A stretch of DNA of 64,000 bases, from positions 744,001 to 808,000 of the forward strand of contig NZ_JAZDDH010000001.1 in NCBI RefSeq assembly GCF_037081715.1, given 5' to 3'. Shown piece after piece: positions 50,844-60,012 of the stretch. The position numbers were made by a program, and so were the translations under genes. Each line of letters begins with the position of its first letter. The stretch's first letter is position 1. The notes below the pieces were generated by a model. It was given only the letters and a program-made list of their open reading frames with translations. It was not told the DNA's origin and searched no databases. The DNA comes from Halalkalicoccus sp. CG83. GTDB lineage: Archaea; Halobacteriota; Halobacteria; Halobacteriales; Halalkalicoccaceae.

Positions 50844-51428
50844 CTATCGGTGCTTGTCGACGAACGCGCGGATCTTCTCGAGAGCGTCAGGGCCGATCCC
50901 CGGGATCGACCGCAACACCTCGTCGCTCGCGGCGTCGACGTCCGCAACGGTCACGATTCCCTTCTGTCGAAGGTGGCTGGCCGTTTTCGGGCCGATTCCC
51001 GGAATCTCCTCGAACGCGACCTCGATCTCCGGCTCCTGTTCCTGCTTCTGCTCGTCGGCGCGGTCCGGCTCGTCGACCGCTGTATCCTCCAGAAGGTCGA
51101 GCGCCTCCCGCAGTGCGTCGGCCTTGTGGCGTGCCTTTCGGCCGTCCTGGTCGTCGTACTCGGCGAGACGAGCACGGAGCTGTTCGTATTGGCCGCCGTC
51201 GATGTGGAGGTCGGCCGTGGGGCGGGCCTGATAGCGCGTCCCTAGCTCCGTCTCGAACGTCCTGCGGGGGATCAGCGTCGTCGCGTCCGTCTCGTCGCGG
51301 ATGAGAACGATCCGTGCGTCGGCGTAGATCACCTGTCGAAGGTCGCCGGTTCGCTGGTCGGCGACGACCAATCCGATCTGTACGTCGGTCCTGGTAGTTT
51401 TCGATGGAACGAAGTCCGTGTTTGCCAT
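50844..51428 (-). CDS. Helix-hairpin-helix protein
   Basis: I start at the ATG at 51428 (MANTDFVPSKTTRTDVQIGL). The 194-residue protein has an N-terminal beta-rich domain, a charged helical middle and two helix-hairpin-helix motifs at the C-terminus (FEEIPGIGPKTASHLRQKGI and LRSIPGIGPDALEKIRAFVD). Such tandem motifs bind DNA without sequence preference and occur in repair and recombination proteins. The N-terminal domain is not one I know. No partner gene is adjacent. Open frame upstream of the chosen start contains no family-like sequence. Confidence 0.75.
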   Translation of the reverse strand: MANTDFVPSKTTRTDVQIGLVVADQRTGDLRQVIYADARIVLIRDETDATTLIPRRTFETELGTRYQARPTADLHIDGGQYEQLRARLAEYDDQDGRKARHKADALREALDLLEDTAVDEPDRADEQKQEQEPEIEVAFEEIPGIGPKTASHLRQKGIVTVADVDAASDEVLRSIPGIGPDALEKIRAFVDKHR

Positions 51429-51942
51429 TGTCGGGGTGGTGAAGTGTGCCTGGTTGTTTCTCCGAATGGCACGACATCCCTCATCTATCTGAAGGACTCT
51501 GAGAGGCATGCATCTGTCGGTTTCACGATGGAGATCGGCTGTAGCGCCAGTTAGTCGCCGCCTCGAGACGATCGCTGGGAAGCGACTCCCATCTGCATCG
51601 TCGTATCCATCAGACATTCCGCGTTCCGATGGTCTGCCGATGCCGACGTATCGGCATCACTTCCCATCTCTCGATTGATGCGGTGAATGGCTTGCTTTAG
51701 GAACTCGATGTCCTCGCGAATGCGCCGCCACCGCATCGCAGCAACACGCCATACTAGTCGTGGATCGTACTCGCTGCTCGTTCCGTTGTTGAGCCTCGTC
51801 TACGCACTCACCTGGGCAGAAGGGTGCCGCGTTCTTCTCCGTTTGGGGCACGGGTCGATTCGGCTCGTCACCGGTAGTCACGACCAGGATCCCGCCTAAA
51901 TTCGTCTAGGCGTTTATTGCGGCTGCGGGGTACGACCTCAGC
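51429..51942. other. Stretch with at most one small gene
   Basis: A minus-strand frame at 51551-51736 (MRWRRIREDIEFLKQAIHRI at the start) could encode a 61-residue helical protein, but there is no supporting context. A minus-strand promoter for the helix-hairpin-helix gene is likely here. Nothing else is seen. Confidence 0.35.
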
Positions 51943-53925
51943 ATGACGAACTGCGAGGCAGACCGGCATGGATTCGGCCGGCTCGCGTTCGTGGGCGTTC
52001 TCGTTGCGATATGGCTGGAGGTGTTTCAGTGGGTCATCACCCGGGTGTTCGTTCTGAACTTCGAAATCGGCGGCCTGAACGCGACCGCACTACTCGTGTT
52101 GCTCTTGATCACCGGATGGACGGTACCCGTCTCGGCCCAGTGGCCCACGGTCTGGACGCCCGGACGGTGGTTCGCGATCGGCATTGGAGGGACCAGTGTG
52201 TCGATCGTGCCGGACCCCATCCTTGCCGCGATCGCGGGGTCGGTTGGAGTGATCGGGGTAACGACCGTGCTTGTGGTTCTGCTAGCGGACCTCCGGGCGA
52301 GGTTCGCGGTCGGTGCCGGACTCGGCGTCGCCCTCTATGCCAGCCTCCGGGCCTGGTTCGATACCGCGCCGCTCTTCGCTACCACTATCGGCCGAGGGAT
52401 ACTGGTCGTCCTGCTAACCGCGGCGATCGGCTGCTGGCTGTTGCTCGTGGCTGCTACCGACGGCCGGGTTCGTCCGTCGTTCGACGGCCCGTTCCCACCG
52501 CTCTCGCCGTTGGGTGTCTTTCTGATCGTCCAAGCGACCTACCTCGGCGCGTTCCACTCGCTATCAACGTGGGCGCTACGGCCGTATGCGATCACTGCAG
52601 GACTGGGGCTCCTCGGTCTCCTCGTCGGAACGTGGCTGGTCGAGCGGTCGAGCCTGCGTGGAGCCGTTCAGACCGCGGGGTTCGAGCGTGTGTGGCTGCG
52701 TCCGTTCACCAGTGTGGATTCAGCGGATCGGTTTGGCGTATTCGACCGCTCATCCGCTGTGGTCTGGAGTTGCCTGTTTATCGCTTCACTCACAGCATTG
52801 CTGTGGCTCGATACGTGGGGGATGCCGTTCGTCTTCCTCGCGCAGGTAAGCGCGGTCGTCCTGCTGGCGATCGGAAGTCAACCCGACACGCGGTCGTCAC
52901 TGGGGGCGGGTACTGAACTCGCCGTCGCACAGCTCGGTGCGCTCCAGCTCGCGTTCCTGTACGTCAGCGCGGTGAACTGGCCGTTCATGCCGTCACCAGT
53001 GGACGGTCTCACTCGCGGCCTGACCGCCGAGTTCCTGTTGGCACTCGGCACGCTGCTGCCGATCTCGGTGCTGATCGTTGTCCCGTTCCCGGCGCGATCC
53101 GTTCCTGCCCACGCTCGTGACCGCCGCACTCTCCTCTCGATGGTGGGGCTGGGAGTTCTCGGTCTCACGGGGCTCGGCGCCCCGGGTCGCTCGGTTCCGG
53201 CGGATGAACGCGAGGCACCGCCGATCAGGGTGCTGACCTACAACGTCCATCGCTACTTCTCCGGAGGCGATGCCGGCGAGTACAACCTCGAACCACTGGT
53301 GGCGTTGCTTCGGGAGGCCAACGCTCACGTCATTGGCCTCCAGGAAACCGAGGGCACCCGCATCACCTCAGGCAACGTCAACGGCGTTCGGTGGCTGGCC
53401 CGCCGGCTCGGCTATCACTACGCCTACGGAGTCCCGACCCGCGCTGGCGGATATGGCGTTTCGCTTCTGTCGGTCTGGCCGATCGAGAATACGCGGGTGG
53501 TTCAACTGCCGACCCACGACTCCCCGCCACGATGGGTGTTGGTTGCCGACCTGCGAACGCCGTTTGGTGAACTCCCAGTGGCCGTGACCCACTTCCAACT
53601 CGGAAAGCCGGGCGACAAGCGAGCCGAATCCACGGAGCTGCTCATCGATGAACTCGGCGATGTCGACCGCGCGGTCATCATGGGTGATTTCAATTTCAAA
53701 CCTACTGAACCCATGTACGAGACGATGACGTCGGCGTTTACTGATGCCTGGATGGCGGCCGGTCACGGGCGCGACGAAGGACCGACCTACAGTGCCTCCG
53801 ACCCACAACGGCGCATCGACTACATATGGCTCCAGGGGGACTGGACGGTCAACGAGGCGGAGCGGCTCGGCTCGCCTCAGGTGTCCGACCACCTCGCCGT
53901 ATTTGCGGCCGCGACGCCCGACTAA
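51943..53925 (+). CDS. Membrane protein fused to an endonuclease/exonuclease/phosphatase domain
   Basis: The 660-residue protein has about ten membrane helices in the first 410 residues, then an EEP-superfamily domain: IRVLTYNVHRYFSGGDAGEY with the catalytic Asn, VIGLQETEGTR with the metal Glu, VAVTHFQLG with the His, VIMGDFNFKPTEP with the Asp-x-Asn and IDYIWLQG, VSDHLAVFA with the final Asp-His. All key residues are present. The plan recalls the eukaryotic CWH43/PGAP2-interacting protein, which remodels lipid anchors. The EEP domain would sit outside and might act on a lipid or glycan phosphodiester; the substrate is inferred only. Confidence 0.85.
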   Translation: MTNCEADRHGFGRLAFVGVLVAIWLEVFQWVITRVFVLNFEIGGLNATALLVLLLITGWTVPVSAQWPTVWTPGRWFAIGIGGTSVSIVPDPILAAIAGSVGVIGVTTVLVVLLADLRARFAVGAGLGVALYASLRAWFDTAPLFATTIGRGILVVLLTAAIGCWLLLVAATDGRVRPSFDGPFPPLSPLGVFLIVQATYLGAFHSLSTWALRPYAITAGLGLLGLLVGTWLVERSSLRGAVQTAGFERVWLRPFTSVDSADRFGVFDRSSAVVWSCLFIASLTALLWLDTWGMPFVFLAQVSAVVLLAIGSQPDTRSSLGAGTELAVAQLGALQLAFLYVSAVNWPFMPSPVDGLTRGLTAEFLLALGTLLPISVLIVVPFPARSVPAHARDRRTLLSMVGLGVLGLTGLGAPGRSVPADEREAPPIRVLTYNVHRYFSGGDAGEYNLEPLVALLREANAHVIGLQETEGTRITSGNVNGVRWLARRLGYHYAYGVPTRAGGYGVSLLSVWPIENTRVVQLPTHDSPPRWVLVADLRTPFGELPVAVTHFQLGKPGDKRAESTELLIDELGDVDRAVIMGDFNFKPTEPMYETMTSAFTDAWMAAGHGRDEGPTYSASDPQRRIDYIWLQGDWTVNEAERLGSPQVSDHLAVFAAATPD

Positions 53926-54292
53926 CGGTGGCGCTCAACGCCGCGCCCCCTCCACACCCTCGACATTTTAACGCCAGCGAAAACACGCTTCATCGACACT
54001 CTTCGGCGCCCTCGGCGGGATACCTACGGGCGAATCGATTACGCTACCGACCGCAGCAGCGCCTTAGCCTGCTCGTCTCGGCGATCCCAGAAGAGGCCAT
54101 CGAGCGGGTTCTCTCGCCACGTTAGGTGAACGGCCGAGGGGCAGCGGCCGCCCGAGTGATGTCAGAATCGGCGTTTCGGGAACTCGACGGCGACGCCGCC
54201 GCTGTGGACCTCGTAGGTGACGTCGCTCGGCCGCTTCACTTTGATCTGCATCCGTGCTCGCATCACACCCACCTATCCTTGAAGCCGTCCGG
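53926..54292. other. Gene-poor stretch with a small minus-strand scrap
   Basis: At about 54160-54265 the minus strand reads MQIKVKRPSDVTYEVHSGGV and AVEFPKRRF, then a stop. This could be a 29-codon protein or the end of a lost gene. No other coding signal is seen. Confidence 0.35.
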
Positions 54293-54352
54293 GACGACGA
54301 CGAGGAACCGCTGGGCGACGCACTGGCAGCTCTCGCGCTAAACGTCGATCGG
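54293..54352 (+). pseudogene. Scrap of the VapB-like antitoxin gene at 34535
   Basis: The plus strand encodes DDEEPLGDALAALALNVD, identical in protein to the middle of the antitoxin at 34535-34678 and nearly identical in DNA. Both ends are lost. It meets the start of the partner gene of the next relic (MSPENAPID, minus strand) at a shared CGTCGAT. Confidence 0.75.
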
Positions 54353-54368
54353 CGCGTTCTCGGGGCTC

Positions 54369-54824
54369 ATGATTCCTCGTTCGCGTGTTGGTAGGTTGGA
54401 TGGACGTCCTCGAGGAGTTCTTCGACGATTTCCCAGAGGATCAGCGAGGGGACCTCGTGTCGAACGTGATGCCTCGGCGGTCCTCGTCATCGGTGACCAG
54501 GTACTGGAAATGCGCTCGCCCGAGATCGGAATGGTCCTCGTCCTGGTGCCAGCCAGCGTGAAAACCCGTGTTCGGATCAGTGGAGTTGATCCGGAACCAA
54601 TCGTGGGGATTCTGTCGATACCACTTGACAGTCAGTTCCGGGGAGTCAGGGCCTGTTGGCGGATCAAGACGGGCCGGATCGAAACGCAGCCGCAGCTGCC
54701 GGGCCTCAATATCGTCGGGAACGTACTCGACGGCCGTGATCTGTGGAACACGGTCGAGGACGTCCCGCTTCAGTTGCGCATAGAGATTCGCGTTCGGATC
54801 ACCACCAGGATGCGGGATCGACAC
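54369..54824 (-). pseudogene. TumE-like toxin gene with one frameshift
   Basis: From the ATG at 54824 the minus strand reads VPQITAVEYVPDDIEARQLR, then TGFHAGWHQDEDHSDLGRAH and GITFDT. A single frameshift near 54440 leads on to EVPSLILWEIVEELLEDVHP and a stop at about 54370. The length of about 150 residues and the HxDEDHxxLG block fit haloarchaeal DUF6516/TumE-type toxins, though I assign this family with caution. An ATGA overlap starts its expected partner (MSPENAPID), which breaks off after ten codons. The pair is dead. Confidence 0.55.
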
Positions 54825-54974
54825 CGCGGACCTCCCGGAGGCGGTGATGGGAGACCGCGCGCGAACTCATAGCGGAGATGGAGTGACGATCGAGGACGCG
54901 ATCGAACGACGATCCAAAACCAACCGACGGCCGGAGGGCCTATTCCGGCATGAACGTGGTGTCCAACCCACCGT

Positions 54975-55964
54975 TCAGGGTGGCGAGCCGTACTGGTATC
55001 GCAACACTTCCTCGCCGTTGCCGTCGAGGACGATGATCACGTCACCGTCCTCGTGCCAGTTTCGTGTGTCGTAGCCCCAGTGGACAGTATCTTCCGTGTC
55101 TTGGCCCGGTCCGGTGACGATCCGAACGCTCTCGCCTGCCTCAAGGACGAACCCATCGGGGAACGTAACCGGATCCACCCCCCGAGTGTCGACCGCGCCA
55201 CCCTCGCGGTCACGAACGGTCCAGTCGGACATATCAAGCGCCGTCTCACCGGTGTTCGTGAGTTCGATGAACTCCTCGTCGGGCTCGAGGGACGAATCGA
55301 CGGCCATGTCTGTTACCTCGAGTTGTCCCTCGGCTTCAGCCGCGGAATCGACCACGGCCGCTTCGGTCTCGTTGGCTTGAGCTGGGTCGTCCGTGCCAGT
55401 CTCGTTGTCCGTGAGTGGCTCGTCCGTCCCAGTTTCGTTGGCTTGCGTTGGTTCGGTCGTCTCGGTCTCGTCGACATCGTCGTCGGTCGACATCAGGTCG
55501 ACATCGGTACCCGGTATCTGACCACCCCCAACGACGAGCGCGGCGGCGACGATCATTACGATGCCGAGTACCACCAGCACGGGATACACGTACGACGTCT
55601 CGTCGTCGGTCTCGCTTCCGCGAGTGCTATCAGGGGAAGGGCCGGACATCTCCTGGGAGATACTCCGTTCCTGTTGCTCGCTCGGATCTGCACGAGGGTC
55701 AGCATCCCTACCGGTTGGTTGATCGCTCTCGCCGAGCTCTTCAGCCGCCTGGAGAAATTCGTCGAGCGGCACGTCGGCGGCGTCCATGGAGGACGGATCC
55801 GGACTGAACTGCTGGTGATCCGTATACCGGATGACCGCCTCCACGTCCTCGGGCGGAAGATCGGTGCGTTGCCCGACTCGCCGCAGATACTCGGCGACCG
55901 TCTCTCCGGGCTGTTTGTCCACCCCCGATCGGTCTTCGAGATCCGGGATCGAGAACCGCGTCAT
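54975..55964 (-). CDS. Single-pass membrane protein with extracellular lamin-tail domain
   Basis: The 329-residue protein has a soluble acidic N-terminal part, one membrane helix at about residues 127-150 (YVYPVLVVLGIVMIVAAALV), a Thr/Glu/Asn-rich linker with repeats such as NETGTDEP and NETGTDDP, and a C-terminal lamin-tail domain (EFIELTNTGETALDMSDWTV, LEAGESVRIVTGPGQD). Lamin-tail domains in archaea are found on exported nucleases and surface proteins and are thought to mediate binding. The N-terminus DLEDRSGVDKQPGETVAEYL could be an inside interaction domain. No catalytic domain is present. Confidence 0.8.
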   Translation of the reverse strand: MTRFSIPDLEDRSGVDKQPGETVAEYLRRVGQRTDLPPEDVEAVIRYTDHQQFSPDPSSMDAADVPLDEFLQAAEELGESDQPTGRDADPRADPSEQQERSISQEMSGPSPDSTRGSETDDETSYVYPVLVVLGIVMIVAAALVVGGGQIPGTDVDLMSTDDDVDETETTEPTQANETGTDEPLTDNETGTDDPAQANETEAAVVDSAAEAEGQLEVTDMAVDSSLEPDEEFIELTNTGETALDMSDWTVRDREGGAVDTRGVDPVTFPDGFVLEAGESVRIVTGPGQDTEDTVHWGYDTRNWHEDGDVIIVLDGNGEEVLRYQYGSPP

Positions 55965-56298
55965 AGTACCTCCATGAGGGACCGTTGCTTAAGCTCTTTT
56001 CACGAGCATCAGCGGAACGCGAACGAAACGGTGAACGCGGCTACCAAGCAGCAATGCGGCGCATTCGTCCGCCCCCGTCTCTGGTGGGAGCAGTTGCGCG
56101 AACTTGCCATCAAGTCTGTGGTTCAGAACTTGGAATGAAGCCTCGCTAATTCACAGGATGAGTGTAGTCGGCCGTGATTCTGAGAGAAACAGGCTACTGA
56201 ATACAGAGCAGCTATTCAGCAAGATCACTTCGTTTGTTTCGGTTGAATTGCGTTGCATCAGTCGATCATCGACCGTGCTCTCCTATCTCTTCAGAAAC
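55965..56298. other. Intergenic DNA
   Basis: No gene is seen. The region next to 55965 should contain the promoter of the lamin-tail gene; the remainder is nondescript. Confidence 0.3.
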
Positions 56299-56742
56299 TT
56301 ACTTATCAGTATATTCTGAGAGAAGCGCAGCTCGCTCTGTCCGGCCTAATCGGTCATACGCTTTCGCTTCATAGTCGAGCGAGAGCACGGGAATACGATG
56401 TTCCTTGAACTCTACAAACGTGCGATGTGCAGTGATATCGACCGGCGCTTCCCATGTTCCATCGGATCGGCGCTTCTGGACTGCACCAATAACTTCGATA
56501 CGAACGTCATTGAGTTCAAGCAACCCGAAATGAGAGCGGATTGGTTCCGATTCAGAGAACGATACTGGATCGATAACCTGCTTTGCAAACTCCTCTTCAA
56601 TCACATAGGCCCCTTCTTCGGTCGTCTGCACGTCGATATCGTTTGGCGTCAGAGGAACCCCCTGTAACACGAAACTTGTGCTTCCTGTCAGTGCCCATGG
56701 TATAGAGCAGCCATCCAGTGTTATAGAGAGCGTTTCAAGCAC
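56299..56742 (-). CDS. Nucleotidyltransferase-fold protein
   Basis: The 147-residue protein has WALTGSTSFVLQGVPLTPND followed by IDVQTTEEGAYVIEEEF. This is the G-S...D-x-D pattern of small nucleotidyltransferase-fold proteins (the MNT/AbiEii neighbourhood), with one D-x-D-type pair at NDIDV. A third acidic strand is likely at DVRIEVIGAV. Such proteins act in toxin-antitoxin systems or small-molecule nucleotidylation. No partner gene lies beside it. I am unsure of the exact family. Confidence 0.6.
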   Translation of the reverse strand: MLETLSITLDGCSIPWALTGSTSFVLQGVPLTPNDIDVQTTEEGAYVIEEEFAKQVIDPVSFSESEPIRSHFGLLELNDVRIEVIGAVQKRRSDGTWEAPVDITAHRTFVEFKEHRIPVLSLDYEAKAYDRLGRTERAALLSEYTDK

Positions 56743-56808
56743 ATCGAGATACCGGTCTCAAGTGGAGGCATCTTCACTAGGCGATAATAGTGCTTCCGTG
56801 AATCTCGT

Positions 56809-57524
56809 CTATGGGGACGCTTTGAGAGCTGTAATCATCCCGAAAAAGCCACTCGTAGACTCCTCGACGGCAAGCACGGACTGGACCACGACGGCCAGCG
56901 GGTCTTGATTCCACCGACAGCCCGTCTTTTCGTACCGCCTGTCGGCGTGCCAGTCCTGAATCCAGGCGATTGGACCGACGCTACTCCGTCCGTGCTCAAG
57001 GAGAAGGATCTGCCCGTCGGGCCTACAGACTCGCCTCATCTCTTCTAAGGCGACGACCGGGTCGGAGAACACGTCGACATAGACGAGATGACAGTGTCGA
57101 AACTCCCGCTGTCGAAGGTGAGGTCCTGGGCGTCCATTTCTCGAAGCGTCTCTCCGCGCGCGAGTGGCTCGAATCGATCCTCGGCCCGAGCGAGCATTTC
57201 CTGGCTGATGTCGATTCCGACGTACTCTGTCGGCTCAGGGAGGTACTCGAAGTTCGTTCCTGTGCCACAGACGACACCAAGAACGCGACCCGAGGCCTGC
57301 GGGAACAGACGATGACGGTAGCGTGCCGTCAACAGGCGATTGACGGTAGAACTGCCGTCCATCTCGTCGAGGTGATCTGAGACGGCGCATCGTATCTCCG
57401 AGATGGATTTCGATCGGGGTCCGATGCCGATTCCGTCGTTCGTTCTCTCCGGCTGCATGGACTGGGTTTCGCTCATACCTGACCTCATAAGCACTACCGT
57501 GGGGGGAGAGTTGTAGTCACTCAT
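56809..57524 (-). pseudogene. Class I SAM methyltransferase with one frameshift
   Basis: The first part reads VLGVVCGTGTNFEYLPEPTE (SAM-binding motif I) and YVGIDISQEMLARAEDRFEP (motif II), then FDTVISSMSTC. The match then continues in another frame as SDPVVALEEMRRVCRPDGQI and LLLEHGRSSVGPIAWIQDWH to the stop at 56809. A single base loss near 57065 explains the break. Together the parts give about 240 residues, a UbiE-like methyltransferase. Acceptor unknown. A sequencing error would restore the gene, so check the reads. Confidence 0.75.
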
Positions 57525-57608
57525 CGGACTCAGTCACTCCTCGGGGAACGCTTGCACGGCACGGAACGATTGCGGGTCATGAAACGAACTTTCCGGTCGG
57601 GTTGGGGC

Positions 57609-58442
57609 TCAGATATCGAGATCGGGGCTGGGCGTCCAATCGGGGAGGCTCTCGACTTCCTCGGGCGACCTAGCCCCTCCGCGATAGTGCTCGTAGACCT
57701 CCTCGGCCCAGGCGACCGCTTCCGGATCGTCGGTATCGACCAGCACCGCGATGGAACCGGTCTCGTCGTCGTACGCTCGCAGGACTACGTGCGACCGGTC
57801 GTAGATGGTCATACCAAACGGGATTCCGTCGTGGACGTTATACGAGATCGTCGCGTCGATCTCGCCTTCAACCTGCTGTCTGTGGAGATCATCAAACCGC
57901 TCCAGTCGCTCTTCGACCATCTCCCTGGGGACGGTCTGTTCGAGCTGCATGCCTTGTTCGAGGATGATTTCGGCCAACTGTTCGATGTACAGCGGCGGAA
58001 TATACTGATTGTAATCGAGCAGCAAATGTGAATCCGAGTCCTGGAAGATCTGGAACTCGTGACTGATCGGCAGTGTCGGATCGTCCGGTTCGGGACGGGT
58101 GACCCGCGCGTCAGAGAACAATTCGACATCGAACTCGAACTCGGTGTCCTCGAAGGCCTCCGCGAGCGGTCCGAGATGGCACGCCGCACGCATATGTCGG
58201 ACGTACTTGCTGGTCTGTTCGGCGACGAGGTCCCCTTTCGTCGAGAGCGTGTAGCCGTTGTCGGTACGGCGCAACAGCCCGTGATTGTCGAACGTTCGGA
58301 CGATGCGGTGACACGTGGTCTTAGAGATGTCAAGTGTCTCTTGGAGCTCGCGCCGGTGATGCGGGGCCTCGGCCAGCGTAGTCAGGACCGCCCGACGCTC
58401 AACCGCAGTTTCGAGCAGGTCCTCGTCGAATCCCGAGGCCAT
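57609..58442 (-). CDS. Haloarchaeal HTH transcription regulator
   Basis: The 277-residue protein has an N-terminal winged helix (RRELQETLDISKTTCHRIVR, then HGLLRRTDNGYTLSTKGDLV) and a sensor-like C-terminal domain ending in AVLVDTDDPEAVAWAEEVYE. It is a paralogue of the regulator at 48049-48861, with the same domain order and the same last block. No target is evident. The start ATG at 58442 is preceded by an AT-rich stretch (TCATATGATCACAAAGGG on the plus strand). Confidence 0.8.
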   Translation of the reverse strand: MASGFDEDLLETAVERRAVLTTLAEAPHHRRELQETLDISKTTCHRIVRTFDNHGLLRRTDNGYTLSTKGDLVAEQTSKYVRHMRAACHLGPLAEAFEDTEFEFDVELFSDARVTRPEPDDPTLPISHEFQIFQDSDSHLLLDYNQYIPPLYIEQLAEIILEQGMQLEQTVPREMVEERLERFDDLHRQQVEGEIDATISYNVHDGIPFGMTIYDRSHVVLRAYDDETGSIAVLVDTDDPEAVAWAEEVYEHYRGGARSPEEVESLPDWTPSPDLDI

Positions 58443-58581
58443 GCGTGAGTCTTTCTCATATGATCACAAAGGGTTTTTCTTGCCACTGGAAAACCAGAGA
58501 TGAGGGTTAATGGGGGTCAGATAGCGATAATCAGTTTCAGCCACGGAACGGTTTCGGGGCGTGAATACTGGTTCACTGAGT

Positions 58582-58814
58582 GGGTACAAGGAAGCCAGCA
58601 GTCTACACCCGATTGGAGGAACAGGAATGGACCCCGACGAACGCATGCAAGAAACTTGGAGGGAGCGTTGGGGCCGTCCTCTCCCGTCTCGAGGATCGGG
58701 GTCTCGTCCGTGCGGTACTGGGCTATCGGCGACGACGACCGACTGGCCTCGTACGCGGCCCAGACGACCGCCAGTTCGGTCTCCACGACCGACGACTACT
58801 ACGGCCAGGAGTAA
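58582..58814 (+). pseudogene. Winged-helix antitoxin gene, frameshifted
   Basis: The plus strand reads GTRKPAVYTRLEEQEWTPTN, then KLGGSVGAVLSRLEDRGLVR. After a frame change YWAIGDDDRLASYAAQTT continues to a stop at 58814. It resembles the small MarR-like HTH proteins that precede PemK/MazF-like toxins in haloarchaea. The frameshift breaks the wing. Confidence 0.6.
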
Positions 58815-58815
58815 C

Positions 58816-59032
58816 GATGGCATCCGATCAGGGTGCCGTAGTACAGGGGCTGGATCTCTTCGCTGACCACGACCATCGTCCATATGTTAGTCTCAGCGAC
58901 ATTACCCATCTGTTCAATGATGAAGAGGCACCTACGCCGCGGCCACGACGACTCAGCGGGCCGTCGCGATTCCGCTGGTGGACGACAGTGCTCCGATTGC
59001 ATACCGACACACTACTTTATGATCCTCTATTA
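58816..59032 (+). pseudogene. MazF/PemK-like toxin gene, frameshifted
   Basis: From an ATG at 58816 the frame gives VVQGLDLFADHDHRPYVSLS and DITHLFNDEEA. A frame change then gives TYAAATTTQRAVAIPLVDDS and an early stop. These blocks match the start of PemK/MazF-type RNases (RPYxxLS, the TTT strand and the IPL strand). The C-terminal third is missing. With the HTH relic just before it, this was an antitoxin-toxin pair. Confidence 0.65.
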
Positions 59033-59188
59033 TACTCTCTTAAGATACATAGATAATGATTAAGTAAGTTGAACGGTAATTGTGAAATGGATGCTCCAGC
59101 AGAGTCAATGATTAACGAGACTCTGTCAGCATCCAGTCTCTGACAGCAGGTGGGAGGAGGTGCCCAACTCGTTTCCACCCCACGAAAT

Positions 59189-59256
59189 AACCGGGAGGAT
59201 GGATGAGCTCCTTTCCCGGTCTTTCGTTAGTTGGCGTGTACCAGTGTGCCTCTGAC
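59189..59256 (+). repeat. Two-hairpin motif, copy 1
   Basis: ACCGGGAGGA...TCCTTTCCCGGT forms one hairpin, and TGG/CCA in TTGGCGTGTACCAG a short second one. The fixed end TGTGCCTCTGAC follows. A related block stands at 59542-59608. Confidence 0.5.
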
Positions 59257-59541
59257 GGCTGAGTGGGATAGCGACCAGGTCACTACCGCCGTGATAATTA
59301 TCGCTCGGTTTGTAATTGATTCATTTTCTTCATATCTGAAGTGGTATATATCCCCTTTGTTCAACTGGGCTGAGTAAGGCGGATCGATACTGAGTATCAC
59401 CTTTCCAAAAATTACACAGAAGAATCAACTGAAAACTAACACTGAAACCACGACTGATATCATCTGGTAGCAGGTAGCTCTCTACACACACCCGAGCCAC
59501 GATTCTCGACATTGCCGATGTCGCTTCACCGCGTGGATGAG

Positions 59542-59608
59542 TAACCGGAAGGAGGAATGAGCTCCTTTCCCGGTTTTCACTGGCGCGAAGCCAGATGTGC
59601 CTCTGACA
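59542..59608 (+). repeat. Two-hairpin motif, copy 2
   Basis: AACCGGAAGGAG...CTCCTTTCCCGGTT is the first hairpin and CTGGC-GCGAA-GCCAG the second, again followed by TGTGCCTCTGAC. Paired bases differ from copy 1 while pairing is kept. Confidence 0.5.
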
Positions 59609-59954
59609 ATTGGTGGCTGGTCGTAACCACCGTAAGAACGTGTGAGCTATAGGCATGTATATTCGTACCATTAATTATCAAGGTGGTCGGGATACGCCCC
59701 ATCTATTACGGGCTGCGAGGACACCCGAAGTTAGAGGACGCGCTTCCTTGATCGGCGTATTTCCCGTTCGCGGCTAGTCCACGGCGGTGTATTGGCGACC
59801 GATTTGCCATGCTCGAAACACGCCTCTTGGTCGCGACCATCTATCAGAACTATCGAGATACCGCCTGTACTCCCCGTGATCCGTAGCGAGTACGCGTCCA
59901 CGAGCCTCGCGGTTGTGGCCGTTGCTGCCCGCACCCGCATCCAATAAGCGTTAT

Positions 59955-60012
59955 CGAAACAGGAAGCCGGTCCTTAGCGAGACCGCAACGCGAGCAGGGC
60001 GGGGTAGTTCAC
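59955..60012 (+). mobile_element. Solo TnpB-type right end
   Basis: The block GAAACAGGAAGCCGGTCC, then GCGAGCAGGGCGGGGTAGTT and CAC, matches the end of the intact TnpB element (GAAACAGGAAG at 37052, and the end at 37170), but without the hairpin insert between them. No tnpB gene precedes it. Confidence 0.6.

Larger units (their letters stand above)
59033..59954. other. Gene-poor stretch with a repeated two-hairpin motif
   Basis: No intact gene is seen. Two related noncoding blocks at 59189-59256 and 59542-59608 are described separately. A minus-strand frame around 59731-59940 reads LRITGSTGGISIVLIDGRDQ and may be a relic; I cannot name it. Confidence 0.35.

Noticed and set aside
59189-59256. 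C/D-box guide RNA
   Set aside because: CTGA is present, but there is no proper RTGATGA box at the needed distance, and the element is built of stable hairpins, unlike C/D RNAs.
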